Assembly (NCBI GenBank): GCA_032719365.1
Contig: CM064868.1
Span: forward strand, 1,766,001 to 1,830,000
Direction: 5' to 3'
DNA: 64,000 bases
Origin: Prinsepia uniflora
Taxonomy: Eukaryota; Streptophyta; Magnoliopsida; Rosales; Rosaceae
Below the pieces are notes generated by a model, which saw only the letters and a program-made list of their open reading frames with translations, was not told the DNA's origin and did not search any database. Both the position numbers and the translations under genes were made by a program. How positions within the stretch are numbered: the stretch's first letter is position 1; every line of letters starts with the position of its first letter. Below are positions 21,372 through 32,776 of the stretch, one piece after another.

Positions 21372-23499
21372 ATTGTCTTACCTTTAAACCACTCGAGTTT
21401 ACCTAGATATCTTAATTCGTAACTTTTTTCGATAGGTATATCATAAACACAATAAGACGTAGCTTTTTCGATTTTCAAGAGGATAAACCACAGTGCGTCC
21501 TGTCACAATTGGTGTTCTACGTTTCGGTTGTGCATATGCACTATATAGAATGGTACATCTGTCACAGCAACTAAAATTGGCATTGTATCGGTTGCACGTA
21601 TAATACTAAATAATTTCACAGTTTTTTTTTATTTCCTATAAAAATAATATCATAATTTAACCGCTTATTACTTTGTAGATCATCCGCGCGCTTATCACTT
21701 TGTAGGTCATCGATTAAAGATTACAATTGTAATTAAAATTCATTCAAGTTGAACACACATAAATAAGTAGATTGCATTCGATAATATGATGATTATGTAT
21801 TAATAAAAAATACTAACCATACTTAGGGTCCATCAATTGAACACACATACCTTTGTTTTTACACGTGTATTGTGCAAAAGCATAGATAATTAACCATAGT
21901 ACTTACTTTTATAACACCCTCACATATACATATATATATCACGTTACATTGACTCACTATTTGACACAAACCTAATTACTTGGTGGACCATGATTCATTT
22001 TTGAGATTTAAAGGCAAAATAGTTGAAGGAAAGGCACAGGACTTGAATTTGAAGATGGGTGCTGTATGCCTGTGTCATATAATCTTCTGAAATTGTAGTA
22101 GCTAGTAACTAGCTATGAAGAAAATACAAGTAACAGATTTTGACACAACAAGTACCAACTACTCAACTACTACTTTCTTCAATGGTACTTTCTTTCCTAG
22201 TTACCATGTGTTTCATTTTCTTCTTAGAAGAAAATAACCCCCATATTATCAGCCAATGAAGAAAACAACCCATAATTTACAGCTTTTTAGAAGATCTTTT
22301 GCAGTTGATAATAGGCTTATGGCAAGAAAGCAGGTATAAAAAAATGTAAATAGAAAAAGAAAGAGAAAAAAAAAAAAAAAAACTTCCTTACTAGAAAGAA
22401 CAGCTAGTGGACCCTACAGCTATTGGCCCACACTAAACTATGATCAGAAAGACAATAAAATAATAAAATAATTTATATTTTGAAAGTGTTGTTCTTTCCC
22501 CTCTCGCTGCCTGTCGCTCTCTCTCTCTCTCTCTCTCTCCTCCTTATTGGAGCGGCCGCTGTGGATCAAAAGGGCCCGTCACTTTCTCCGCCTTTTACTT
22601 CCATTTTTCAGATAGGTCCTCCTATCTAATATTTAATATTTAAAAAAAATTAACGAATCTATCGATTTATTAACGCTCGACAAAGCAATAATTTACCCCT
22701 CTATTTTTACGTAATTACCACTTTTAAATACCAAAAACTCATTTTTCATATTGGGTACAAGTACAAATGAAAGTGATTTAAACTTACAAGGCACAACACA
22801 CAAGAGTTTCTCCGTAAAAATGAAACCTCCGCGATGGCGATCTCCAAAGTTTGGTAGAATAGGGAGTTGGCATAACTTGTCCCTTACGTACAACAGTAGA
22901 AGCTTGTACAAATTTCCAGCTATTCAGTTGTTGTTGTTGTCCACTCAAGTTTTAACTTTTAACCGAGGCTTTCAACTACCCTTTTAGGTCTTTACTCGTC
23001 CTTTTACTGTTTTACACGTAGGAGAGATTCAAAAAAAAATGTGAAGACAAAAAAATTGGTCTATGGGGGGTTTTCCAAAATGGTAAATATAAATATTTTT
23101 GAAAATAAGTTTGATAGGGTAATAATATTTCAGTTATCCAAATTGATTAAGGTTGGGGAATATAAAAGGAAAAGAAAAATGAGAATAGAAATGGTTTACA
23201 GCAAGACGAGATGGTTTGCGCTGTTGTGAAGTACGGTAAAAATAATAATCCGATAAGGCGGAGAGTAATGCGATGGGAAACGGACCGAGCCGAGCCGGTA
23301 AATTCGAAGCCACTAAAACATCAACAAAGCCTCACGCGCCCATCCCGGCGACCTTCATCCTACACTCGCGGCTCGTGCGGCCGGCGCTGTCCTCCCACCG
23401 ACGCGACCCCTTAACTTCCCAAACAACAACTCTCTATTCCCCACCAACGCGGACAAACACCCAATTGCCAAACCCCCAACCAAAACGCTTCCGTTCCCG
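21372..23499. other. Intergenic DNA
   Basis: No gene recognised. A (ct)n microsatellite lies at about 22516-22539 and an A-rich run at about 22362-22381. The frame at 23273-23512 overlaps the likely 5' UTR of the trihelix gene and has no motif. Confidence 0.5.
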
Positions 23500-26400
23500 A
23501 TGGGTGACCTAACGGACCCCCAAACGGCGCCGTCCAATGCCATAATCACAATCCCCACTTCCTCGAACGCTCGCCCCATGCCCGTCCGCGAAGACTGTTG
23601 GAGCGAAGACGCCACCTCCACGCTCGTCGACGCCTGGGGCCGGCGTTACCTCGAGCTCAACCGAGGGAATCTCCGTCAGAAGGACTGGCAGGAGGTCGCT
23701 GACGCCGTCAACGCGCTTCATGGCCACACGAAGAAGACCCACCGTACGGACGTCCAGTGTAAGAACCGAATCGATACAATTAAGAAGAAGTACAAGCTCG
23801 AGAAGGCTAGGGTTTCGTCCTCCAATGGAGCTCTAACCTCTTCGTGGCCTTTCTTCGAGAGGCTCAACGTGCTCATCGGATCTAATGTCAAAAAGCCGTC
23901 TGCTTCGCCTCTCTCGCATTCGCCGCCGGTCGCCGTTCCGTTGTCCATTGGGTATCGGAAGACGCCCTCTCCTGTGCCCGTGGTTACGACCGTCGCTCTG
24001 CCGCAGAAGCGGTCTGCGTCAACTGCGGCACTCGACGAGGGTTTCTTCCGGATGAATTATTCCGCGGTTGCTGCGGCTGCAGCTGCGGGGGCTGAGGATG
24101 ATGAGGACGAGGACGAGGACGAGGACGAAGATGAGCAGTACGACCTAGATGAGAAGGTTGAGATGGCGAGGGAGAGAGAAAGCGGAGGTGAAATTGAAAG
24201 TGGTGGAGGAGGTGGAGGTGGAGAAGGGTTGAAGAGATTGGCGAGAGCTATCGAGAGATTCGGAGAGGTGTATCAAAGAGTGGAGGCGGAGAAATTGAGG
24301 CAGATGATGGAGTTGGAGGAGAAAAGGATGCAATTCGCCAATGAAATGGAGGCCCAGAGGATGACAATGTTTATGGACACACGGGTTCAGCTCGAGCGGA
24401 TCAAGCATAGCAAGCGATCGGGCTCTAATGGTGAGAAAAATTTCTCTTCTTTATTGTTTGTGTATTATTGATATGTTAAATCTTTTTCTTGTCACTTAAA
24501 TTGATTGGATAGCTGTGCTTTAATTGGTGGTTTATGCCTTTGTGGTCTGTTTAGGTATATATAAATTTTAACTTGTGAGTCTGAAGCATCTGATAATTCT
24601 CAAGATGCCAAAACCCTGTGATTGAGAAATTTAAAATAGGATCCTTTCAACTTTGATTTGGAAATGTAGTACAACCCATGATTGTATACATTGATAAGAA
24701 ACTATTTGCTCGCTTGCAGTGCCAAATTTCAGTTCCCTCTCTGTGTTGGTTATAAGTTGTAACACGAATTCAATCTCTGTTTGATTGCTAGGCTTTTTAT
24801 GCATTTCACCTATCTTGCTAGGTATTCATAGTGTAAGTAGGAGTGTTATGTTTTGAGAGAGAGCTTTCATAGATCAGAAATTTGGTTGTGGGTTTGAGTT
24901 GCCAGAGCTCTTGTCATGCAGTTCATGTATCAGAACAAGGTTTCAGAGATATGGGAAACTCTGAATTATTTGGAGGAATTGCAGAGCTTTTTTTCTGGGC
25001 TTATCTAAACTTGAATTTAGCTGTTTAATATTGGGTTTTTTCATTTTGAAAATACTGACTTTTCATCAATAGTTGTCTAGGGATGGGGATTGGTTGACCT
25101 TTGCTGATGGTTTTGGTTGGAGCAAGCTGTTCTTTAATTTTCATGTCGCTAACCTGTATGAACCAGATAAAACCTTTTTCTCATATCAAATGTCTAGTAT
25201 TGTTTGTATGGTATTTGTAATTCCCTCTTCTAAAATATCTAAGAAAAGTAACGATCTTTGGTTACCTTGTAATGCATGCTTCTCTTGCATCTCTTAGTTT
25301 TACAATATGGTTATAATTGACGATTTCAACTAGCACAACTTATTCTCGTACTGATGTCTGTGTTTGGTCGTGGAAGTCAAAGTTGGTACAGTTCAGCTTT
25401 CTTAGTGTGAAATTTTCAGACTTCAGCTTTTATTTCATTACTGTCTCAGCCGTCTCCCACTCTCCCTCCCTCTGTTTTTATGCTGACGCCCTTCACTAGA
25501 GAACAAAGTGAGTGAACTACCTTCTTTCCCTTAGACGTACTATGGCCAAGTTTACTTTACTAGGAATGTAGACCTAAGATGATGATTAATCAAATTCTAT
25601 CATGTTCTAAAGAAAGAAAAATTATTCGAGTGCATTAAAGTTTCCAATCCACATCATATAGTCTTTGTCTGCCACACATTTCATGATATATGCACTCTTT
25701 GTCTTTTACAGATTACTTCGAATGGGACCTTGATATTTATGTTGTTGTCTTGCTGATACCAATCATATCTGTTATTTTGTTGTAATTGTTGTGCCGATTC
25801 ACTACGATTGCTATCTCCTATCTTCATGGTTTTATCATCATCCACAATGTTCCAATTTAGAGAATTCCAAATTTCAGCTTTCATTCTCTTGCTAGGGTTT
25901 TTCTTTTCAAGCACTGAAGAAGTGGTTAATGGGTTTTATATTAAAATTAGCAGTAAACTGATTTATTTTGGAAGAGGCAGATTTACTACCGTAAATCATG
26001 CATCTAATGAAAACTTGTCCGGGAGGCATTACAGTTTCTGGCTTTCTGCTAACAGTAGGAATCTTCAAAAAAAAAGTGTTGAACTGCAGTATTGACACCA
26101 CCATAAACAGAATTTTTTTTTTAATTCAATGAAATTGTTACAAGGCAAGAAGGACTTGAGCTGACGTGATTCACATTCAAAACGGTCATGCCATACGTTT
26201 TTGATGCAGTTTGAACTTTGAAGCCATTCTTCCTTAGGTCTTCTAGAAAATGTTGCACATTGGGTCTTGAGGGGTAAAAACCCTGGACATGTCACTCAGT
26301 GTGTAAGCACACAATTTATGAATGCTTATAACATTCGAGTGATTTCCAAGTACGAAAAATCAAAAGCTTTTCTTATTATTAAAGCCTGAAAGTGATATGA

Positions 26401-26651
26401 TGATGGGAAGGAGAAAATTATGATATGTTGCTGGCGCTTATGCTTGAAGTAACATTTTCATGCTTAAAGTCATGCTGCTTTTTCTGATTAAAGGAAAAAA
26501 AAGTCATGCTGCTTTTGTTTTCGGTCATGACCTCAATTATCTAGTGTTGAATTCTGTTTGCAGTTTTTTTGTCTTGTGAATTCGGGTTTGCCAGTTTCGA
26601 TTTCCAAATAAAGATTTTAATGGTTTTTGTGTTGCAGATACATATAGCTAG
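23500..26651 (+). CDS. Trihelix transcription factor (ASIL/SIP1-like), two exons
   Basis: Exons are 23500-24430 and 26638-26651, giving 314 residues. Trihelix factors bind GT-type promoter elements in the nucleus; the ASIL group represses seed genes in Arabidopsis. The N-terminal domain (residues 33-105) has CWSEDATSTLVDAW, KDWQEVADAVN and QCKNRIDTIKKKYKLEK, with the three spaced tryptophans of this fold. An Asp/Glu run follows (about 199-213), then a Gly run, then a long coiled coil (about 245-305, LARAIERFGEVYQRVE to the end). Read without splicing, the frame runs into intron sequence. A GT donor at 24431 and a gttgcag acceptor ending at 26637 join in phase and add only Asp-Thr-Tyr-Ser and a stop. 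The 14-nt final coding part is inference but keeps the frame. Confidence 0.87.
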
Positions 26652-27003
26652 GCAGGCCTGTGGGGGAGAGCTTTAAATGGTATAGACTTCCATTCCATGG
26701 GAAGCATATGTAGTATCATCTTAAGTATCGTAGGGAGTGCATATTGTGGCAGCAGAGCTCATACTGGACCCCTAGAGATAAACTACTGTGGCACAACCGT
26801 CCCAAGTTTTTTTTTTTTTTTACCCTCTTCTTCTTTTTCTTCTTGTTAAAAATATGTTATTATTATTATTATTAATTTGGGAACAGCTTAAATTGCCTTG
26901 GCTGTTGTAATCGGCCTTTAGATTGGTCCAATGAATTTGATTCTAGCTGTGTTAGCTTATTTTAGTTTCAACTGGACACCACAAATCTAATCTTCTTGTA
27001 GAA
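26652..27003. other. Probable 3' UTR and intergenic DNA
   Basis: This follows the trihelix stop. It holds a T run near 26808-26820 and a (tta)n run near 26859-26874. No other gene signal. Confidence 0.45.
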
Positions 27004-27333
27004 ATGCTCCTTCTCCTCCTTCTCATGTGTTTTCTATCGTTCATATTTGTCTTCAGCCTATTCCTGGGCTTAGTGGGCCTCTATTTCCTGCATGCTCGGC
27101 TCCCAAAGTTCATTAGAACTGGGTTCGATTTAAATCATTTGAGTTTATCTGAACCAAATATATATAATTCAAAATCCAACGGTCCATTTTCCTCATTTGA
27201 GTTCTCTGTCATAGGAATTCTTAAGAAGGTTACTTGGGATGGGACTTCATCTTTTTTAATTTTGCTTACAAATGATCGGGTCAAATGGCTATCCAACGGG
27301 CCTTATTTGTTTCGCATAAACCCGGAGAATTGA
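27004..27333 (+). CDS. Unrecognised 109-residue frame with an N-terminal membrane segment
   Basis: The frame begins with about 30 strongly hydrophobic residues (LLLLLLMCFLSF...LGLVGLYFL), enough for a membrane anchor, followed by HARLPKF and a mixed soluble part. The layout, and phrases such as FDLNHLSLSEPN, faintly recall NDR1/HIN1-like (LEA2) proteins, but the similarity is too weak to name it. It lacks the usual length of that family (about 200 residues), so it may be a decayed fragment or chance. Confidence 0.22.
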   Translation: MLLLLLLMCFLSFIFVFSLFLGLVGLYFLHARLPKFIRTGFDLNHLSLSEPNIYNSKSNGPFSSFEFSVIGILKKVTWDGTSSFLILLTNDRVKWLSNGPYLFRINPEN

Positions 27334-27523
27334 ATTATTGTGCGCCTCATTATATGCTTTTTTCTTGTACGCGTTTTCCTTGTACGTACAACTTTGTCCA
27401 GAAAATCGTTGGAGGCAGATCTCCATCGAATAAAAGGATGCTCATTCAATGTATTGCTATGGAGCATTGAGATCCAAGGGTGAATAAGGGGTGAGATAGG
27501 CACCAAAACAGGGGATACGGGCA

Positions 27524-28838
27524 ATGAATGATTTGGATTTCCATACCTTTCAATGTTCTATAGCATTGAAGCCTCGGACGAACGAGAGGTGCCACGAGAT
27601 GTCCAAAAAGACAATGTCGAATTTATTGAGGCTTTCAAGTTTCAACAAACATCATGCCCGAAACTACAACCTGAGCATAAACGAGTTTGCAGACCTAATG
27701 AGCAAGGAATTTTGAGCAATTCGGAAGGTTTACAAGAAACAATCATCAGCTGAAGTGATCATGGAGTCCAACTCCATCAAGGTTGATTATGATACAAGTT
27801 TTAGATATAAGAGTGTGACCGATATGCCACCTTCTACTGATTGGAGAGAACAAGGGGCCGTCACTGCCATTAAAGTATAACAGTTTGATATGATAACATA
27901 TTATTAAAAAAAATCATGAGTAATGCAAGTACGAATCCACGTGGGTTGGGTAATGGCCAATGGGTAGGCTCCATCAGCAGTTGGAGTATTTATTTTCACT
28001 TCCTTTTCGAATTTCTGATATTTTAAGTTGTCTTCTTTATTACCTTGAAACTCTAATATATTTTTACATAATCTTTTTATTCATAACATCACTAAACTAA
28101 AGAAATTTCCGCTGAATTTTACTAAAACCTTTTCACCTAAGAAAATTGGCTTTATATTGACCCGTTTTTAATTTCAATCCTGCATTCATGATTGTTTCGA
28201 TTATATATATATATATATAGAGGGTGTTGTTGGGGGTTTCTCGGCAGTGTTACCACATGGCTCAACTGTTCGGGTGAGGAAAATGTCATACATTGAAAAA
28301 GTATAACTATAATTTGTGTTTTATATAATTTTGAGTTACTTTTCACATAATCAATTGTAGAATCTTAACTTGTTACAAGATATCAGAGCAGGATTATTCC
28401 ACGTAATAGGCTTAATTAGCACGCGTGTCACACATACCCGTGAAATCTCAACTCTTTACATCAACCAGCTCAAACCTCCAAATCTAATCCCTCTATCTGA
28501 ACAACAAAAGTTTGTAGACTGCGACACCGCCGGCGAAGATCACGGCTGCGAAGGAGGCCTAATGGACGGCGCTTTCGAATTCATGGTACACAAGACAACA
28601 ATTAAAGCCCTGACAACCGAAGCCAATTAACCTTTACAAGGGCACAGATGGAACTACATATATGCAACACCACTCAGAAGCCATCATCCCCAAACTACGT
28701 ACGTGGTGGGGTTTGGGTGGTGAAGAACCCTTGGGGGACTGTTAGGGGGGGATATGTGAGAGGATGCAGAGGGATGTTTCTGCAATGGAGGGACTACGTG
28801 GGATTGCCACGGAAGCCTCTTTTTCCAACCGAATGATG
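27524..28838 (+). pseudogene. Papain-type (C1A) cysteine protease pseudogene
   Basis: Pieces in order match a SAG12-like plant protease: KDNVEFIEAF and NLSINEFADLMSKEF of the I29 propeptide, then MPPSTDWREQGAV at the mature start, LSEQQKFVDCDTAGEDHGCEGGLMDGAFEF, ANYPYKG, and WVVKNPWGTVRGGYVR near the C-terminus. The frame is broken several times. The propeptide pieces lie in two frames; a TGA at 27713-27715 replaces the codon after KEF; and the segment that should carry the catalytic QCGCCWAFS box is missing, replaced by about 500-600 unrelated bases (about 27880-28450). The catalytic histidine segment is also absent. It cannot encode an active enzyme. Confidence 0.9.
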
Positions 28839-29933
28839 GTCGCAAAATGTATCTCATTAAAAAGAAGAAACACTGTACGATGATATGGCACCATATATTT
28901 CGAAATATTCCGACCTGAAATAAGATAGAAACAAAATCCCATGCGGGCATGCATGATGGTGACCTCTCCCTGCTTCCATCCCTGCTCTACGAGAGTTGAC
29001 ACATGCTAAGTACGTACCGGTACGTATATATTTGTTTGTTACCGTTGCACCCGCAAATTAACTATAGAAAAAGTTACAATATATGCTCATGATGTCACTT
29101 CCTATTAGGTAAATAATTAAGCTGATTAACCTCATTCATTAGGAATCAATAGCGATTTGTTCGTGGCATATGGGTTGGAATCACGCATGCAACACGAACA
29201 TATTTTTCAAGAAATTCTAGGCAAAGAATTAGAAGGATATATATACAGTACATTATTACTGCATTGAACCGTTACAAAAACCTCTTCGTACTTTTTTTTT
29301 CAAATAAAGGGAGATCGATTCCTACCCTTATGTACGTTATAATTATGAGAACCTACCACTCATCCATGTAAATATATATATTATCATTTTGAAATCATCG
29401 ATCTTAATTCGGAAATAAACATATTTATTACAGTGTGCTAGTTTATACGTAAACGATCGATCTCTGATTTGGTTCATGTTTTGCACAGATCGATGATCAT
29501 AGAATGATCATTAGTTTAGGGATTGGATATTAATAAAAAAGAATGCAACGAGAAGATTCTTTCAGATTGAGATTTAAGTATATTTTCATTATTGGAATAA
29601 TTAGAAGATTAGATAGATGAATCAATATATTTTCCTAGCTGATTAATTAAAAGAAATCGCTAATTAATGTGTGCTGATCAATATTTGGCACCAGACGAGA
29701 GACATGCACTCCTGTATATATACCTGTTTAAGGAGCTCTGTATAATGCAGTAATTGGAAGCTAGAAGTATATTATTTTAAACATGAATTAATTATAGGAT
29801 ATGTAACTAGAACTTACAAGGCTTTAATTTGATTACTGCTACATGCCTACATAGTACATACAACTTAAAATACAGACCGTACATATGCATGTATCTACAT
29901 ACGTACGTTGAGCTAGCTAGCTATACGTATACA

Positions 29934-29964
<31 letters not shown>

Positions 29965-30711
29965 GTAGTACGTAGTAAAGATTATTTAGAACTTGTGCTA
30001 GCTAGGCACAGATAAATATTTGATTAACATATTGATTATGACATATATATTTATAATTTCAAATAGGGAGGAGCCGAGGAGATGAAATACTATATATATA
30101 TATATATGATCAAGATCGAGAGATGAGTCTTTGTCAATGGGCGCACCTAATTTGCTGCAGCTTTTCTATATATATGTAGCTGCCTATATATATATACTCC
30201 CCCACGCATCCAAATGACCAAGCCTTTTCTGATCCTGCAACATTTGGACATATATATACATCCAGAAGAAAATTCATAATAAATTGAGTACATATCGTGC
30301 AATATTATTAATAATATAATGAACTTAATTAGAAATCTAAAACTCTATTAATTAAGAAAGGAATATAAAAATTTAGACGTATCTTAAACTTTGAGGAGAT
30401 TATTACATCGATCTATATATTTTATAATTAACTTGAATCCATAAATTAGGGTCAAGAATTCATGCATATGGTTCAATATTTAATATATATATCTGATGGA
30501 TGTCAACTAGCTTCTCATTAATTAATTTGATCATGATGAACGGCGCCTAGAATTATAAAATTTCTCAACTCCAAATCTAGCTTCTAAATCTAAAATTAAT
30601 ATATCTACTAACAAATTAAAACTGTGCAGTAATGAGTTATTTTCTAATTATAACCATTTTATTTTATAGTTTTTCATTATATTTGTGCCCCTTAAGATCA
30701 TATATATGAGA

Positions 30712-30790
30712 AATGAAGAATGAAGAATGAAGAAGACGAATGAAGAAGAATGAAGAAGACGAATGAAGAAGAATGAAGAATGGAGGAAGA
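30712..30790. repeat. Minisatellite of gaatgaagaa-type units
   Basis: Interleaved gaatgaagaa and gacgaatgaagaa units follow each other six or so times. The purine-rich strand reads through as a frame in places, but this is simple-sequence DNA. Confidence 0.8.
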
Positions 30791-31368
30791 AAACTGTGGA
30801 AAAGTACGTCGGAGAGCAAAATGAAGAACCAAAATGACCAAGACTGCCTATGATTAATATATATCAACTTAATTATTGGCCCTAAATATCTTAGAAGGAA
30901 ACTATGAGAAATTAACCATATATATCGATATATTAATTGGATTTTACGAGATAACAGAGAAAATTGGTTAAATTACTTATGCATTAGCTTTGCTTATGAA
31001 AATTTTTCGGTTTCATGACGTGTTTCTTGTATCCATATATAACTCAATTAAAAAAAAAGCTGAAGTTTCATTTAAAAATTGATGAACGATTTTAACTCGT
31101 TACAAAACTCTCTTGAAGAAAATATATCCTAACAAAACACACGTTATATAGCCATATAGGCATACTGATAAAAAAATTACACAAAGATTATTATAGTTAA
31201 TGCATATATATAGCTCACGAAAATATTAGGCATTCATGATTATATTTAAGCAATCCAATTAAGAAAGGCAACCAATTCTTTAATCAACAACTAATCAAAC
31301 ATATATATATATATATATATATTCCGTATGGTTAATTTTGGATCCACCACAAGAAAAGTATTGTATAT

Positions 31369-31475
31369 ATATAAACAAAAAGAAACTCATGATTGGGGAG
31401 ATATAATCATATTTTGGATGCATATAAACAAAAAGAAATTCATGATTGGGAAGAATCATACTATATATTTTTAAT
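31369..31475. repeat. Tandem duplication, about 53-bp period
   Basis: The stretch atataaacaaaaagaaa followed by ctcatgattgggg recurs one period later as attcatgattggga. Two copies with several changes. Confidence 0.7.
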
Positions 31476-32176
31476 CATGAGAATATACAAATCAATGTCA
31501 GCAAGCAATACCTCTACGTATGTAGGTACGCTTTTGTTCTTATGATCATCTCATGCAAATGCACGTTTATATATATATGCTTCCATGGGGAACCACACTA
31601 AATCCCGTACATCAGTAAAATGACCCAAAAAGAAAGTCGGAAATTATGGAATATCAAGGCAAGGGGATGAGACACATTTAATTGGCAAGAAATTCTTAAT
31701 CAAACACAATCAATTCCTTGACACTACAGATCAATTGTTTAGATCAAAGAAAAACAGAAATTAATTAACTTTCTGTCTAATTAAAAGAGATCGAAATTAA
31801 GACTATGTACGTAAGAAAGAGAAAGTAGTGATAAGTTGAAGTAAAAGTTACCAGCCTCCCAAATTAACTCTTAAGTTCCTCATATCGACTCGTCACACTA
31901 CAATCTCAGCTCACAACTGAATTCAGAAACAGATTTCTCAAATTAGGGTTTTATCTGGGCTAGCTAGGGTTTTCTGATATGAAATTGATCGATCTCGCAG
32001 TCACCCCCCTTCATTTTGATTGACTCCATTTTAAATAATTATTGAAAAACTAATTCAACTATATAGCTAGCTGAACAGTTGAGAAATTAGTAACAAATTA
32101 ATTATATAAATAAAAAAAAAGTTGAAAATTTTACCATCAATAATATTAGCTTGAGCATCCGAAGGAAGTATATAAT

Positions 32177-32776
32177 TCATGAAGAAGAGATCTGCTTCAA
32201 AGTGCCGGCCTTGTTAGCGTCATCAGTACTAATTGCCTTAAGCTGACCATTTCTCTTCTTCTTCTTTTTCTTGTACGGAATCCCTCGAGCCTTAGCCTGA
32301 CACTCTTTCACTTCACGTAAGTAAACCCGAATAGCTCCGTTCCCGAAAGGGTTGGTCTCGGGCGACCCTCCGTGCTCCTCGTAGGCAGCACGAAGACGCC
32401 CAATTAGCGCGTCCAAACTGCCCCAGGCCTGTCTGAGCGGGCAGGTGCAGGGGGCAGGAGGGTCCGGCTGACCAAAGAAAACACAACCGTGTAAGTGAAC
32501 CTTTGTCTTTCCGAACTGGTCCAAGTAACGGAGGAAATCAAGGACGTGGTTGCAGTTGCATTGAGAGAGTGAGACTGGGGGGGCTTGGTTCTTCAAGTAC
32601 TGCCCGAAAGTGTTCCAGTCGCGGCGTTTCTGAGACTCGTAACGGCTGAGAGGCTGAGCTGGCGGTTGTTGATGTGTGGATCGTGAAGAGGAGGAGGAGG
32701 AGGAGCCGTCGATGGAATTGGAATCTCTTCGTCGACTGATGAGTTGATGGTCATGATGAGCTGCTGCCGCGGACAT
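32177..32776 (-). CDS. ALOG-domain protein (LIGHT-DEPENDENT SHORT HYPOCOTYLS family)
   Basis: ALOG proteins are small nuclear DNA-binding regulators of meristem and organ-boundary development. The 199-residue product has a Ser-rich N-terminus (residues 24-32) and then the ALOG domain at about 44-170. The domain runs from SRYESQKRRDWNTFGQYL through NHVLDFLRYLDQFGKTKVH, the zinc-ribbon insert with C98, C110 and C112, to LRQAWGSLDALIGRLRAAYEE and VYLREVKECQAKARGI. A KKKKKKR nuclear signal follows directly at 169-175. One exon. I chose the ATG in front of SAAAAHH; the frame stays open 42 codons further upstream, but that extension (Thr runs, no conservation) looks like 5' UTR. Purine/pyrimidine microsatellites at 32808-32832 and 32914-32934 lie in the presumed 5' UTR. 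Which LSH it is cannot be told with confidence. Confidence 0.94.
   Translation of the reverse strand: MSAAAAHHDHQLISRRRDSNSIDGSSSSSSSRSTHQQPPAQPLSRYESQKRRDWNTFGQYLKNQAPPVSLSQCNCNHVLDFLRYLDQFGKTKVHLHGCVFFGQPDPPAPCTCPLRQAWGSLDALIGRLRAAYEEHGGSPETNPFGNGAIRVYLREVKECQAKARGIPYKKKKKKRNGQLKAISTDDANKAGTLKQISSS

Larger units (their letters stand above)
28839..32176. other. AT-rich intergenic DNA
   Basis: No gene recognised. There are several (ta)n runs, the longest at about 29937-29957, and two short tandem repeats listed separately. Confidence 0.5.
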
